A stretch of 64,000 nt of DNA from Coprococcus sp. OM04-5BH (GTDB lineage: Bacteria > Bacillota > Clostridia > Lachnospirales > Lachnospiraceae): NCBI RefSeq assembly GCF_003482105.1, contig NZ_QULM01000001.1, positions 434,001 to 498,000 on the forward strand, written 5' to 3'. Every line of letters starts with the position of its first letter. Within the stretch, counting starts at the first letter, position 1. The notes under the pieces were generated by a model that was not told where the DNA came from, ran no database searches, and was given only the letters and a program-made list of their open reading frames with translations. The position numbers and the translations under genes are program-made. Shown here piece by piece: positions 1 to 9,191 of this stretch.

Positions 1-81
1 TGCAAAAAATCCCATAATATAAGAAAATAAAAAAACAGAGGCAATTATAAGTGATCATGAAAGGTATATAAGGCATATATA

Positions 82-1356
82 TTGTACGATAACGAATTAG
101 ACGGAAAGAAAGAAAAAGTAATAGTGTTTGCCGTGGCAGTGGGTGACAGCGAGCTTCAGGATGTGGAAGCGTCCTTAGATGAAATGACGGAGCTGTTAAA
201 GACTGCGGGAGCAGAGACCTGTGGAAGGCTGATCCAGCCGAGAGAGTATCCGGATCACGGGCTGTATCTTGGAAAGGGTAAGATCGAGGAATTGAGAGAG
301 CTTATCTGTGAGACAGGAGCCACCGGCGTATGCTGTGATGATGAGCTTTCGCCGGCGCAGCTTATGAATCTGACAGATGCACTGGACATAAAGGTTATGG
401 ACAGAACAATGGTCATCCTTGATATATTTGCAGCTCATGCAGGAAGCTATGAGGGCAAATTACAGGTAGAGTTGGCACAGCTTAAGTTCAGAGCCACAAG
501 ACTTGTGGGAATGAGAAGCTCTCTTTCAAGGCTTGGCGGCGGAATAGGTACCAGAGGTCCCGGAGAGAAGAAGCTGGAGATAGACAGACGAGTTATAAGA
601 GACAGGATATCAAGACTTAAGGCGGAGCTTAGGGAAGTGGTATCCAGGCGTGACGAGCAGCGAAAGCAGAGAAGCCGTTCACACATTCCTGTTGTGAGCA
701 TCGTGGGATACACCAATGCAGGCAAGTCGACCCTCTTAAATTATGTAACAGGGGCAGGGGTTCTTGAGGAGGATAAGTTATTTGCAACTCTTGATCCCAC
801 AACCAGGAATTACGGTCTTAAGAGCGGACAGCAGATACTTCTCACGGATACGGTAGGTTTCATAAGAAAACTGCCTCATCATCTGGTTGAAGCCTTTAAA
901 TCAACCCTTGAGGAAGCGAAATACAGTGATATAATCCTTCATGTGGTGGACGCTTCCGATGAGAACAGGGATAAGAACATGGAGACCGTGTACGACACCC
1001 TGAGACAGCTTAAGATAGACGAGGAGACGGAGAAGACCATCATTACTGTTTTTAACAAGACAGATATGATAGAAAATAAGGATGAGCTGTACAGCATAAA
1101 GGACCTTATCTCTGACAGGACCGTGTATATATCGGCTAAGACAGGCTGGGGTGTGGAGGAGCTGTTTGATGTTATCGAGGAGATCCTCAGAAACAGCAAA
1201 TCCTACATAAGACACACATTTCCGTATACCGAGGCGGGAAAGCTGGGGATCATAAGGAAATACGGTGAGCTTATTACAGAAGAGTATCTTGAAGACGGAA
1301 TATTTGTTGAGGCCTATGTTCCAAAGGCAATTCTTGGACAACTGGGACTTGATTAA
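82..1356 (+). CDS. hflX: GTPase HflX
   Basis: Ribosome-associated GTPase of the OBG-HflX superfamily, known to split or rescue stalled 70S ribosomes under stress. An N-terminal HflX domain is followed by the family glycine-rich segment GIGTRGPGEKKLE (about residues 153-165), then the G domain with P-loop GYTNAGKST (about 209-217), a DTVGF G3 motif and NKTD G4 motif. The length of 424 aa is normal for the family. The start is TTG at 82, preceded by an AAGG at 70-73; the in-frame TGA at 58-60 excludes a longer N-terminus and no ATG is available. The product is confident, the exact start less so. The next gene begins 30 nt downstream and may be co-transcribed. Confidence 0.95.
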   Translation: MYDNELDGKKEKVIVFAVAVGDSELQDVEASLDEMTELLKTAGAETCGRLIQPREYPDHGLYLGKGKIEELRELICETGATGVCCDDELSPAQLMNLTDALDIKVMDRTMVILDIFAAHAGSYEGKLQVELAQLKFRATRLVGMRSSLSRLGGGIGTRGPGEKKLEIDRRVIRDRISRLKAELREVVSRRDEQRKQRSRSHIPVVSIVGYTNAGKSTLLNYVTGAGVLEEDKLFATLDPTTRNYGLKSGQQILLTDTVGFIRKLPHHLVEAFKSTLEEAKYSDIILHVVDASDENRDKNMETVYDTLRQLKIDEETEKTIITVFNKTDMIENKDELYSIKDLISDRTVYISAKTGWGVEELFDVIEEILRNSKSYIRHTFPYTEAGKLGIIRKYGELITEEYLEDGIFVEAYVPKAILGQLGLD

Positions 1357-1385
1357 GTATATGTATGTATTAAAGGAGGAGAAAA

Positions 1386-3695
1386 ATGGACGAAAACAAT
1401 ATGAATCAGTTTGATTCTTTCTCACAAGATCCGGTAAATGACGTGGCACCTGCAGACAATGTGACAGGCAGCGGGCAGGTTCAGAACACAGACACCGGAT
1501 TTAACGGCGGAGCAGCCCAGAATACAGATTTTGGATTTAATGGCGGGGCAGCCCGGAATACAGATTTTGGATTTGATGGCGGTATGGCACCACAGAATGA
1601 CAATTTCAATATCTATGGTGATGATATCTCAGGTGGATATGAGATCATGGAAAAGAAGAGCAAAAAGGGTCTCATTATCGGGATCTCAGTGGCAGCAGTG
1701 GTTGTTATCGCAGCACTTGTCACAGGCTTATATTTTATTCTTAGAAAGACACCTGAGGAAATAGTTAAGAATGCCATGAAGGATACATTTGCAGAGACCC
1801 GGGAAAAGGGATATTCCCTGTTGAATGATACTCTTGGATTGTCTGAGTTCTCCACAGAAAAGGCAGACTCAGAGGTAACCTTCACAGTGGATGAATGCAT
1901 TGTACCTGAGTATAAAGGTATAGGCATGACAGGCTATGCATCTGTTGACGCTACAGATGAGGATGACGTTAAGGCAGCCATGGGCGGAAGCCTTGAGATC
2001 GCCGGCGAGAGCCTGAGTACAGACATAAAGTTCGTAGATTCAGTGCTTTATTACACAATACCTGAATTGTCAGATAAGACCTTCAAGCTTACAGCAGATG
2101 ACCTTGTGGCTATCATACAGGACGCAGCTTCATCTTATGACGGAAGTGCAGTGACCGGATCAGATATTGATTATTCAGAGCTTTATAAGAAATTCAAAGA
2201 GGTTTCAGAGACCGCCGGGAAGAATTTCAATGACAAGATCACATATGAAAGAGTCGGCAGTGAGAGTATCACTCTTAACAACGGCAAGTCAGTAAAGACC
2301 AAGAAATATACAATGACAATTCCTAAGAACTCAATAAAGGAATATGTCAATGAGTACGTTACGGCAGTAGTTGATTATGCAGATGAAAATGTAACAGATG
2401 AGCAGTGGGATGAGCTTGGCATAACAAAGGAAAACTTTGAGCAGATTGCAAATATGGTTCCTGCATACTTCGGAATGTTGGTAACAAAGGATATTGTTGT
2501 TGATTACTATATTGCAGACGGCAAGATCGTAAAGCTTTCAAGCTCATATAAGGTATCAGGATTTACCCAGTTCCAGATCACACTTGACGTTGATTTCATG
2601 GGTGATAAGTTCGTGACAAATGATGTTCATGGAGAGCTTGCCATGAGTGCAGGTGGGGATGACAGTGAAAACTCAGTTACCTATATCTATGACAGAACCT
2701 CAGAAACAAAGGATGGAAAGTGGACAGTAAATGATAAGGCAACAATGGTTCTTGATGATGACCCGGATACAGAGGCTGAATCAATGTCATTTGAGTCTGA
2801 GCAGGTATTTGACAGCAGCACAAATGATTTAACCTATACAGGTAAGGTTACTTCAACTTCAACAGACGACGGGATCGTATTTGAACTGGACGGTAATTAC
2901 AGCGATATAAATAAGGGAAAGTCATACACATTCAACTTGAACAAATTCAGCATGACAGATGTCGATGGCGAGGTTGCTTTATCCGTATCAGGAACCAGCA
3001 AGGTGGGAGATCTCGGCAAGACCATTGAAGCTGATCCAAGTGCAGTGAAATTTGATCCTAATGAACTGGATAAGGGTAAGCTCGAGGACATAATTGACAA
3101 GTGGGATAAGGAGCTTGGTCTTTCAGCTCTTGATGTAGGTGTAGTTCAGGACGGACTCCTGGGGGATAGTGATCAGACGTCTTCTGATAATGAGGAAGAT
3201 ACAGCAGACGCAGAGATCAGCGATGAAGATTTTGATGATACAGAATATCAGGGGATAGCCATGAAGACATCATCCGGTTACACCATTGATATCAAGGAGC
3301 CGGGCGATTATTCAAGATCGTATGCCAGCGAATATACAATAGATCTGTATAATTATGATGCAGATCCGTCGGATATTTATTATAGCTGGGACACATACAG
3401 CAGTATTGAGGACGTCATGAAGACCGATCTGGATTCAAGGGTTGATATATATGGCAGTGACAGCGTTAAGGTAATCGAAACTGGATCTGTCGAGCTTGCA
3501 AATGGCAAGACTGCCCAGTACCAGATCACATCAATAGCAATGTATGGAAGCATGATATACTATTATGATTTCTATGTTAATCTTGAAGGCGATGAGTACT
3601 ATACAGTAACTGTAACAAGCTGGAAGAGTGCAGATCTTCTTCAGGATATAGTTGATAAGTTCATGTCGGATGACGTGGTTGTTATAAGCAAATAG
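1386..3695 (+). CDS. Membrane-anchored protein with N-terminal FGFNGG repeats, function unknown
   Basis: I do not recognise a family for this 769-aa protein. The first 80 residues are Asn/Gly/Asp-rich and contain three copies of a unit like NTDFGFNGGAA (about residues 37-68). After a basic KKSKKG stretch comes one transmembrane helix (about residues 97-118), so the long C-terminal part is probably outside the cell. That part is rich in Asp, Ser, Thr and Tyr, with an acidic linker (SSDNEEDTADAEISDEDFDDTE) near residue 600 and a small C-terminal domain. There is no catalytic motif I can name. The start is well supported by AAAGGAGG 7 nt before ATG. A surface or cell-envelope role is inference from topology only. 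Confidence 0.85.
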   Translation: MDENNMNQFDSFSQDPVNDVAPADNVTGSGQVQNTDTGFNGGAAQNTDFGFNGGAARNTDFGFDGGMAPQNDNFNIYGDDISGGYEIMEKKSKKGLIIGISVAAVVVIAALVTGLYFILRKTPEEIVKNAMKDTFAETREKGYSLLNDTLGLSEFSTEKADSEVTFTVDECIVPEYKGIGMTGYASVDATDEDDVKAAMGGSLEIAGESLSTDIKFVDSVLYYTIPELSDKTFKLTADDLVAIIQDAASSYDGSAVTGSDIDYSELYKKFKEVSETAGKNFNDKITYERVGSESITLNNGKSVKTKKYTMTIPKNSIKEYVNEYVTAVVDYADENVTDEQWDELGITKENFEQIANMVPAYFGMLVTKDIVVDYYIADGKIVKLSSSYKVSGFTQFQITLDVDFMGDKFVTNDVHGELAMSAGGDDSENSVTYIYDRTSETKDGKWTVNDKATMVLDDDPDTEAESMSFESEQVFDSSTNDLTYTGKVTSTSTDDGIVFELDGNYSDINKGKSYTFNLNKFSMTDVDGEVALSVSGTSKVGDLGKTIEADPSAVKFDPNELDKGKLEDIIDKWDKELGLSALDVGVVQDGLLGDSDQTSSDNEEDTADAEISDEDFDDTEYQGIAMKTSSGYTIDIKEPGDYSRSYASEYTIDLYNYDADPSDIYYSWDTYSSIEDVMKTDLDSRVDIYGSDSVKVIETGSVELANGKTAQYQITSIAMYGSMIYYYDFYVNLEGDEYYTVTVTSWKSADLLQDIVDKFMSDDVVVISK

Positions 3696-3737
3696 GCAGT
3701 GACCGGGGTTTGAAACCATATATAAAAAGAAAGCACC

Positions 3738-3767
3738 AAGTGTCGAAGGCACATTTAGAATGGCGAT
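3738..3767 (+). repeat. Structured repeat family, partial copy
   Basis: The block AAGTGTCGAAGGCACATTT followed by AGAATGGCGATACCAA matches the 62.34-kb copy (AAGTGTCGAAGACATATTT) with few changes. It can form a short stem closed by a GAA triloop (TGTC-GAA-GGCA, with one T-G wobble). GGCGATACCA also occurs at 34.56, 34.64, 34.81 and 53.69 kb. The copy lies in the leader of aroD, about 55 nt before its start. Confidence 0.6.
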
Positions 3768-3819
3768 ACCAAACAGGAAGATTTTAATGGGCTGATGTTC
3801 AATGAAAAGGAGAGAGAAG

Positions 3820-4590
3820 ATGAAGACAGTTAATGTAAAGAATGTAAGCATAGGCTCAGGAATGACAAAGGTATGTGTTCCTATGGTGGCGGCTACAGAT
3901 TATGATGTAAATACACAGATCCGTACAATAAAGAAATCCAAAACAGATATTATGGAGTTCCGTGCAGATTGTTATGATAACTGTTTTGATTATGCTTCTC
4001 TTGATAAGGTTCTTGAAAAGCTTGCTAAGGAATTTACAGAGATACCTATTGTGTTCACCTTCAGAACAAAGGGTGAGGGTGGCAGCATGGAGGCTACCAT
4101 ATCCATGTATAAGGAGCTTCTTAAACATGTCATTGATACAGGCTGCATAGATCTTCTGGACGTGGAATATTTCGCTGACATGGAATTTGTTCCTGAGATA
4201 ATCGAATATGCCCACGCAAATAATGTTTATGTGGTTGTGTCAAATCATGATTTCAAGACCACGATCCCTATGGAACGTATAGTTGACAGATTTAAGGATA
4301 TGATAAATACCGGAGCTGACATAGCAAAGATTGCCATGATGCCTGAGGATGGAAGCCAGGTTGTTGACATGATGCAGGCTGCCAAGGAGCTTCAGGAGTG
4401 TGGAAATGAAACTCCCCTCATAGTAATATCCATGGGAGCTCTTGGCGTTGAAACAAGAACTGCCGGGGAAATGTACGGAAATGCGGTATCATTCGCCACA
4501 GCGGGAATACCTTCCGCACCGGGGCAGATCGACGTGGAGGCACTAAGGAGCCAGCTTGAGATGATACATCATATTATCTGTGGAAGATAA
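3820..4590 (+). CDS. aroD: Type I 3-dehydroquinate dehydratase
   Basis: Converts 3-dehydroquinate to 3-dehydroshikimate in the shikimate pathway (aromatic amino acids and folate precursors). The 256-aa product has the type I hallmarks: an EFRADCYD strand near the N-terminus, VSNHDF carrying the catalytic His, DIAKIAMMP carrying the Schiff-base Lys, and the C-terminal ISMGALGVETR and SAPGQI substrate-binding motifs. An in-frame ATG exists at 3802, but AAAAGGAGAG lies directly after it and 6-10 nt before the ATG at 3820, so 3820 is the better start. It stands alone between the membrane-protein gene and a transporter, so no shikimate operon is visible here. Confidence 0.93.
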   Translation: MKTVNVKNVSIGSGMTKVCVPMVAATDYDVNTQIRTIKKSKTDIMEFRADCYDNCFDYASLDKVLEKLAKEFTEIPIVFTFRTKGEGGSMEATISMYKELLKHVIDTGCIDLLDVEYFADMEFVPEIIEYAHANNVYVVVSNHDFKTTIPMERIVDRFKDMINTGADIAKIAMMPEDGSQVVDMMQAAKELQECGNETPLIVISMGALGVETRTAGEMYGNAVSFATAGIPSAPGQIDVEALRSQLEMIHHIICGR

Positions 4591-4624
4591 ATGCTACAGG
4601 CTTCATTATTGTTATACACAGGAC

Positions 4625-4702
4625 GTAAGATCAGGGCTATATAGTCTTAGTAACATGCATTCGCTATGATTACTGCAGACTATATAGCCCTTTTGATCTT
4701 AC
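4625..4702. other. Large imperfect hairpin downstream of aroD
   Basis: The arms are 4625-4647 and 4677-4702. The right arm's reverse complement equals the left arm except for a 3-nt insertion, sharing GTAAGATC and GGGCTATATAGTCT. The loop contains a smaller TAGTAA/TTACTG pairing. It can act as a transcript end for aroD, but the T tract (TTTT at 4691-4694) is inside the right arm, so a standard intrinsic terminator is not certain. The rest of 4703-4969 shows no gene or clear signal. Confidence 0.6.
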
Positions 4703-4999
4703 TGGCGGTGATACAGGTTAAAAGTTTTTAATGGTATATAAGACTTAGGATTGCATAGTTATTGCAATTACTAAGGTTATGTATGGATCATTCGCCATTT
4801 AGTGTTGTAAATTCCCGGTTGATAAAGTTTGTAAGTGATATTGGTTATAATTAATCGAGGTGTGTCCCGAGGTTGAAGTGCGGGGGCATTTAATATATAA
4901 TTTTCAGTGGAGAAAAATGTAAAAGACATATTATCTTGCAGATAACACAGAAAATAAAATTCTATATGTGTGAGTGTGTCGGGATGTCAGATACGAATT

Positions 5000-5911
5000 A
5001 TGAATGTTAAAGGAAGTGGCGAAGTGGCGTCAAGGATACATATTAGAGATAAATACAAGGGAATACTGTTTATTATACTGGCGGGATTTTTCTTTTCACT
5101 CATGACCTTTTTTGTAAGGCTGTCAGGGGATCTTCCTACCATGCAGAAGGCATTCTTCAGGAATGCGGTGGCTGCGGTTGTGGCGGTTATCCTGCTTTTG
5201 CAGACGGAGGAGAAGTTCAAGATAAAGAAGACCAGCTGGCCGGGTATCGCCGCCAGAAGCATATGCGGAACCATAGGACTTATCTGTAATTTCTATGCAG
5301 TAGACAAGCTTAATATTGCCGATGCAAATATTTTAAACAAGCTGTCACCATTTTTTGCTATCATTGCGTCCTATTTTGTTCTTAAGGAAAAGGCAAATAA
5401 ATTCGAGTGGGGCACTGTGGTATTGGCATTTGTCGGTGCATTGTTTGTGGTGAAGCCTTCATTTCACATGGATTTTCTGTATGCCATGGTAGGTGTGGCA
5501 GGCGGTCTTGGAGCAGGTATCGCATATACATTTGTAAGGAAGCTTGGAAAGCAGGGAGAACGTGGACCGGTGATAGTCATGTGTTTTTCGGTATTTTCAT
5601 GTATTGTCACTCTGCCCTTTATTATTTTTGATCATAAGCCAATGACGGTCATGCAGATTGTATATCTGATTTGTGCAGGTATGGCTGCCGCCGGCGGACA
5701 GTTCAGCATAACTGCGGCCTACAAGCAGGCACCGGCTAAGGAGATCTCGGTATTTGACTACAGCCAGGTGATATTTGCAGCGTTGCTTGGATTTATATTC
5801 CTTGATCAGATACCGGATGTGTACAGCGTCATAGGTTATGTCATCATCATAGGAAGTGCCCTGGCGAAGTGGGCTTACAACCTTGAGCAGGATAAAAAAA
5901 GTGCTGCATAG
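5000..5911 (+). CDS. DMT-superfamily (EamA) transporter
   Basis: Inner-membrane permease of the drug/metabolite transporter superfamily. There are about ten hydrophobic segments in two EamA halves, for example ILFIILAGFFFSLMTFFV near the start, and the second half begins near FLYAMVGVAGGLGAGIAYTFV. It ends in a short basic tail (EQDKKSAA). The substrate cannot be read from the sequence. The start is ambiguous: GTG 4970 and ATG 5000 have no good ribosome site, whereas GTG 5024 has AAAGGAAG about 9 nt upstream; all are in frame and precede the first helix. About 303 aa from ATG 5000, normal for the family. It stands alone between the aroD hairpin and the oxidoreductase gene. Confidence 0.85.
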   Translation: MNVKGSGEVASRIHIRDKYKGILFIILAGFFFSLMTFFVRLSGDLPTMQKAFFRNAVAAVVAVILLLQTEEKFKIKKTSWPGIAARSICGTIGLICNFYAVDKLNIADANILNKLSPFFAIIASYFVLKEKANKFEWGTVVLAFVGALFVVKPSFHMDFLYAMVGVAGGLGAGIAYTFVRKLGKQGERGPVIVMCFSVFSCIVTLPFIIFDHKPMTVMQIVYLICAGMAAAGGQFSITAAYKQAPAKEISVFDYSQVIFAALLGFIFLDQIPDVYSVIGYVIIIGSALAKWAYNLEQDKKSAA

Positions 5912-6063
5912 CAAGTATGGTTTAAATGAATGGGGTTTAAATAAACATGGCTTGGTTGTTTGCAGTTTGATTGCTTGCAGTTTGATTGTTTGTGGCTTTA
6001 TTGTTAAAGATGATAATTGAAGATAATTCAAAAGAAAAATATGATTGCCGGGAGGAGATTTAT

Positions 6064-7038
6064 ATGTTTAAGATAGGTTTTTTAGGAGCGGGAACTATCG
6101 CGTCAAAGGTTGCGGAAACTATTATGAAGCTTGAGGATTTTCAGGTGTATGCGGTTGCCTCAAGAAGTGAAGAGCGTGCAGGAGAATTTGCAAAGAAATA
6201 TCATGCAGTGAAGATATATACCGATTATGTGGAATTGGCTTCCGACCCGGATGTGGATCTGATATACATATCCACACCTCACTCTCACCATGCGGAGCAC
6301 GCTAAGCTCTGTATAAACGGAGGCAAGCCGTGTCTGGTGGAGAAGGCATTTTCATATAACAGAGCCACTGCGAAGGAGGTTCTTGATCTTGCCCGGGAGA
6401 AGAAGGTGTTCTGCGGTGAAGCCCTGTGGTCAAGATACAACCCTTCATGGCTGCTCATAAAGCAGCTTATAGACCAGAGGTTCCTGGGCAAATTAACAAA
6501 TATAACTGTAAATATCGGGTACGACATAAAGAAAAACGAGAGGATAGTGGAGCCTGAGCTTGCAGGTGGTGCACTTCTTGATATAGGTATATATCCGCTG
6601 GCATTTGCCGGGTATATATGTGGTGAAAATGTTCCGCAGATAGTTTCGGCAGCAGGAAAATTTGCGACAGGAGTGGACGCATTTGATACTATGATCTGCA
6701 TGTTTAAGAATGGTGTGTCTGCCTATGCTACGGCAACTACGATGTACGGCACAGACCGCACTGCTACGCTGTTTTGCGAGTCGGGATATATAAAGGTGAC
6801 GGAGTTCACCTGCCCGGTGGCGATAGATGTGTACAGCAAGGATAACGAGCTGGTGCAGCATTTTGACGCGGCACCGAACCAGATATCCGGCTATGAGTAC
6901 GAGTTTAAGAGTGCCCAAGCTGCCATAGAGCATGGCTATATTGAGCCGGTTGAAATGCCTCACAAAGATACCCTTGAGCTTATGACTACCATGGATAAGC
7001 TTAGGGCAGCGTGGGGAATAAAGTATCCCATGGAGTAA
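6064..7038 (+). CDS. Gfo/Idh/MocA family NAD(P)-dependent oxidoreductase
   Basis: A 324-aa dehydrogenase with an N-terminal Rossmann fold (KIGFLGAGTIASKVAETI, GxGxxA-type nucleotide loop) and the conserved YISTPHSHHAEH and CLVEKAF motifs, in which the EK lysine is the family's catalytic position. The second half is the substrate-binding domain, with GGALLDIGIYPL. Members act on sugars, inositols or trans-dihydrodiols; I cannot assign a substrate. The ATG at 6064 follows GGGAGGAG by 6 nt; a longer in-frame ATG at 5986 lacks a ribosome site and would add an unrelated N-terminus. The upstream 5920-6000 stretch has short TTTGATTG/TTGCAG direct repeats of no evident function. Confidence 0.9.
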   Translation: MFKIGFLGAGTIASKVAETIMKLEDFQVYAVASRSEERAGEFAKKYHAVKIYTDYVELASDPDVDLIYISTPHSHHAEHAKLCINGGKPCLVEKAFSYNRATAKEVLDLAREKKVFCGEALWSRYNPSWLLIKQLIDQRFLGKLTNITVNIGYDIKKNERIVEPELAGGALLDIGIYPLAFAGYICGENVPQIVSAAGKFATGVDAFDTMICMFKNGVSAYATATTMYGTDRTATLFCESGYIKVTEFTCPVAIDVYSKDNELVQHFDAAPNQISGYEYEFKSAQAAIEHGYIEPVEMPHKDTLELMTTMDKLRAAWGIKYPME

Positions 7039-7161
7039 GCTGCTGTAAATTGGAGAGGATGAACATATGTAATGGTATGCCGTATTTGGATGTGAATGAT
7101 GAAATGAAAGTGTTAAATGCCCCATGAAAACAGGCTGTTGTTTAGTTGCGAAGGGATAGTT

Positions 7162-8718
7162 ATGAAGGAATACATAAATGAAGCATTAAAACAGTATACA
7201 GAAAATGGCAAATATCCGTGGCATATGCCGGGGCACAAAAGGAAGTCCATAGGTGATGATTTCTTCGACAACATGATGAGGAGGGACTTCACTGAGGCGA
7301 GAGGGCTTGATGACATGCACGATCCTGAGCTGTTCATGAAGGAGACCCTAAGGGAGTTGACGGAGCTTTATGGCACGAAGGCAACATACATGATGGTAAA
7401 TGGTTCCACCGGAGGTGTTCTTGCCGCCATATATGCCTGTACGAATTACGGGGATCATATAATAGTAGCAAGGAATTGCCACAAATCAGTATATAACGCC
7501 ATTACCATCAACGGACTTATACCTCATTATATAGTTTCTGATGTGGAAAGCCATGGCATATGCATGGCTGTAGATCCTGAGGCTGTTAAGGCGGAGGTGT
7601 CCGGACTGCTCAAAGCAGGTATTGTCCCTAAGGCAGTGGTGATAACCTCACCTACATATGAGGGAATTATTTCAGATATTTCCGCCATAAAAGCAGCCAT
7701 AAAGTCGGCTTGTGGACTGATGATGAAAACAATTCCGCCAAATTCGGAAAATGATAGTGAAGTTCCGGACATTCCTCTGATCGTTGATGGAGCCCATGGG
7801 GCACATCTTCCGTTCTATAATAGGTTCTGTAACAGGATTGATGAGTCGGACAGAGATAAAGAGGATGTATGTACTGATGTGGTTTCTGGAGATAAATTAG
7901 ATGTGGCTGGCAGAAATCAAGCGGATATATATATTGAAAGTACTCACAAGACACTGCCGGCACTTACACAGACCGGACTCATCCACGTAAATAATGAAAA
8001 ATATGTGGATAGGCTGGAGAAATATCTTAAGATATTCCAGAGCTCATCACCGTCATACTTATTTGTCCAGAGCATAGAAAAGGCGGTGGGCTATGCGCTT
8101 TGTAATCCGCAGATATGGGTACAGTACAGGGAGAATATCAAAGGGTTCCGGAATAAAATGTCAGGGCTTAAGAACCTGAAATTGTTTGAACCATTTGAAG
8201 GGATTTATGATGACACCAGACTGGTTATCTTCACAGACATGGGTGGCAGGAAGCTTGAGCAGATACTTGATGACAGATATGGACTTGTGGTGGAGATGGC
8301 AGCAGGCTCATATGTGATACTTATAACTTCGGTTATGGATGAAGAGAAGGATTTCGATAGATTATTTGCTGCGTTAAAGGAAATTGACCATGAAGAAAAG
8401 CCAGCAGGGGAAGAGGAAAAACCTGAGAGAAATAAAGTAAGAGACAAACTTTCTGTTCCTGATATGAAGTGGTCACCTTCTGAGGCGGAGAAATCTGCAG
8501 ATAATGCAGAGCTTGTAAGGCTTTCGGAGGCAGCGGGAATGATTGCCATGGAATATGTATTCTCTTATCCGCCGGGGATACCTGTGGTGGTGCCGGGAGA
8601 GGTGATATGTGAAGATGTAATATCCCGGATACAGGAAATGGTTGATGCAGGGTTAAATATGACCGGAGTACATTTCGCCGGGAAAGAGCCGGAGATATAC
8701 CTTAAATGTGTAAAGTAA
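7162..8718 (+). CDS. Orn/Lys/Arg decarboxylase family PLP enzyme
   Basis: Group III aminoacid decarboxylase of the short Gram-positive type (518 aa), which makes a polyamine or cadaverine/agmatine from ornithine, lysine or arginine. The N-terminus YPWHMPGHKRK, the VNGSTGG loop, the IVDGAHGAHL aspartate that contacts PLP nitrogen, and STHKTLPALTQTG with the Schiff-base lysine are all present. The C-terminal domain ends with the typical SYPPGIPVVVPGE. Substrate is not decidable. A hydrophilic insertion (about residues 236-258, rich in Asp/Glu/Arg) lies just before the PLP lysine motif, and a second charged one (about 405-455) in the C-terminal domain. ATG 7162 with GAAGGGA upstream is preferred over the in-frame ATG at 7117. 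Confidence 0.9.
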   Translation: MKEYINEALKQYTENGKYPWHMPGHKRKSIGDDFFDNMMRRDFTEARGLDDMHDPELFMKETLRELTELYGTKATYMMVNGSTGGVLAAIYACTNYGDHIIVARNCHKSVYNAITINGLIPHYIVSDVESHGICMAVDPEAVKAEVSGLLKAGIVPKAVVITSPTYEGIISDISAIKAAIKSACGLMMKTIPPNSENDSEVPDIPLIVDGAHGAHLPFYNRFCNRIDESDRDKEDVCTDVVSGDKLDVAGRNQADIYIESTHKTLPALTQTGLIHVNNEKYVDRLEKYLKIFQSSSPSYLFVQSIEKAVGYALCNPQIWVQYRENIKGFRNKMSGLKNLKLFEPFEGIYDDTRLVIFTDMGGRKLEQILDDRYGLVVEMAAGSYVILITSVMDEEKDFDRLFAALKEIDHEEKPAGEEEKPERNKVRDKLSVPDMKWSPSEAEKSADNAELVRLSEAAGMIAMEYVFSYPPGIPVVVPGEVICEDVISRIQEMVDAGLNMTGVHFAGKEPEIYLKCVK

Positions 8719-8789
8719 AGCCGGTAAAGGCATATTGGACGCTTAATAGGTTAATACTTATGTTGTCAGGTGCTGCGTGAAATGCAATG

Positions 8790-8854
8790 CATTTTAATGT
8801 TCACTATTATTGACTACAATCACGATAATGTATATAATAGTAAACATTAAAATG
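8790..8854. promoter_or_regulatory. hipBA promoter nested in a 21-bp inverted repeat (operator)
   Basis: Two 21-nt arms, 8790-8810 and 8834-8854, are reverse complements with a single mismatch. A sigma70-type promoter lies across them: -35 TTGACT at 8810-8815, 17-nt spacer, -10 TATAAT at 8833-8838. Each operator arm therefore touches one promoter element, so a HipB dimer pair on the arms should block RNA polymerase. Transcription would begin about 8845 and read into hipB. Confidence 0.85.
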
Positions 8855-8870
8855 ATAGAGGATGATATGA

Positions 8871-9191
8871 ATGAAGAAAGCAGTTTATAATATATTACCC
8901 GCAACAGAAGATATATTGAGGACAATGGGGGAGCAGATAAAACTGGCGAGGCTGAGACGGGATCTGTCCGCAGAGCTTGTGGCAGAGCGTGCGGGTATCA
9001 GCAGAACTTCATTATGGAAGGTTGAGTCGGGAAGCCCGGCAGTTGCAATCGGAATTTATGCCGCGGTTTTACATGCTCTGGGAGGTATGGACTCAGAATT
9101 ACTTCTTGTGGCTAAGGATGACGAAATGGGAAGACAAATGCAGGATCTTAAGCTTATGACCAGAAAGCGTGCAACAAGGAGGAAAGATTAA
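8871..9191 (+). CDS. hipB: HipB-type XRE-family antitoxin
   Basis: A 106-aa helix-turn-helix protein: LGEQ-like start of the HTH (MGEQIKLARLRRDLSAELVAERAGISRTSLWKVESG), about residues 22-75, followed by a short basic tail (RKRATRRKD). Immediately followed by hipA, with the stop TAA sharing its last base with the hipA ATG. This order and overlap is the classic HipBA arrangement, where HipB binds operators and neutralises HipA. It is preceded by a promoter embedded in a long inverted repeat, which fits autorepression. AGAGG lies about 9 nt before the ATG. High confidence for family, moderate for functional activity as a toxin-antitoxin pair. Confidence 0.9.
   Translation: MKKAVYNILPATEDILRTMGEQIKLARLRRDLSAELVAERAGISRTSLWKVESGSPAVAIGIYAAVLHALGGMDSELLLVAKDDEMGRQMQDLKLMTRKRATRRKD

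Noticed and set aside
2359..2547. Minus-strand open frame of 62 aa
   Set aside because: Antisense to the repeat-bearing membrane protein gene; lacks a ribosome site and protein-like pattern.
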